In this document: one piece after another, positions 23,300 to 23,373 of the stretch | Numbering within the stretch: the stretch's first letter is position 1 | Layout of the letters: each line of letters starts with the position of its first letter | Virus record (IMG/VR): IMGVR_UViG_3300034790_000020 | Span: 1-23,373 of that record | Length of the DNA stretch: 23,373 nt | Source: a virus | Reading direction: 5' to 3' (one strand) | Notes under the pieces: model-generated | What the model saw: the letters and a program-made list of their open reading frames with translations, nothing else | Databases searched by the model: none | Told to the model about the DNA's origin: nothing | Position numbers and translations under genes: made by a program

Positions 23300-23373
23300 A
23301 CACGTATTTAGTATTGATATCAGTCTGTGCCCAATTGATACGCACTTCTAGCATATCGTTACGCACTTCTTCA
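23283..23373 (-). CDS. C-terminal end of an unknown protein (runs off the right edge)
   Basis: Only one of the three minus-strand frames is open from the right edge. It ends with 29 residues (EEVRNDMLEVRINWAQTDIN, then TKYVYDDNL) and a TAA at 23283-23285, overlapping the start of the SPPY methyltransferase by 17 bases. The fragment is too short to identify. The tight overlap agrees with gene packing in the window. Confidence 0.5.
   Translation of the reverse strand, partial: EEVRNDMLEVRINWAQTDINTKYVYDDNL

Overview
This window is a stretch of a tailed double-stranded DNA bacteriophage genome with a long-tailed (siphovirus-type, lambda-like) tail. The evidence is a terminase pair, portal, scaffold and major capsid protein, followed by head-tail connectors, a tail tube protein, a tail assembly chaperone with a programmed frameshift, a tape measure and the tail-tip genes. 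Every gene I can support lies on the minus strand, so transcription runs from high to low coordinates. The DNA is AT-rich by eye. Most starts carry good Shine-Dalgarno sequences (AGGAG/AAGGA types), and genes are packed with ATGA or TAATG junctions. The fibre style resembles fibres common in marine phages. I infer a phage of a Gram-negative, possibly marine, host, but the host cannot be fixed from this sequence. There is no integrase, repressor, tRNA gene, CRISPR array or insertion sequence in the window.

Layout in transcription order. (1) 23373-20018: the tail end of an unknown gene, two different DNA methyltransferases (22037-23299 and 20975-22018), then two unknown small proteins (142 and 127 aa). 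This block ends in an imperfect hairpin and a clear rho-independent terminator at about 19936-20011. (2) 19916-15116: a 47-aa single-pass membrane protein, a small fibre-adaptor-like protein, a 979-aa tail fibre with 36-residue repeats and a C-terminal discoidin-like domain, a 69-aa protein and a second fibre of 388 aa. (3) 15103-11650: small terminase subunit, a coiled-coil membrane protein, an 81-aa acidic protein, large terminase subunit and portal. (4) 11589-8822: scaffold, capsid, head-tail connector, probable tail terminator and tail tube. (5) 8813-217: a gp10-like neck protein, tail chaperone G/GT, tape measure, a 1102-aa tail protein with an apparent beta-propeller, and L-, K- and J-like tip proteins. 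The start of another unknown gene runs off the left edge.

Together the genes would build the head around the scaffold and portal, package DNA with the terminase, assemble a tail of roughly 100 nm on the tape measure with the help of the G/GT chaperones, and cap it with a compact tip. The fibres are encoded far from the tip, upstream of the terminase. The methyltransferases probably modify phage DNA. The strongest findings are the GGGAAAC frameshift site with its 50-residue -1 extension, the multi-domain 1102-aa tail protein, a canonical EF-hand calcium loop in the head-tail connector, and a hidden 47-aa membrane protein next to the terminator.
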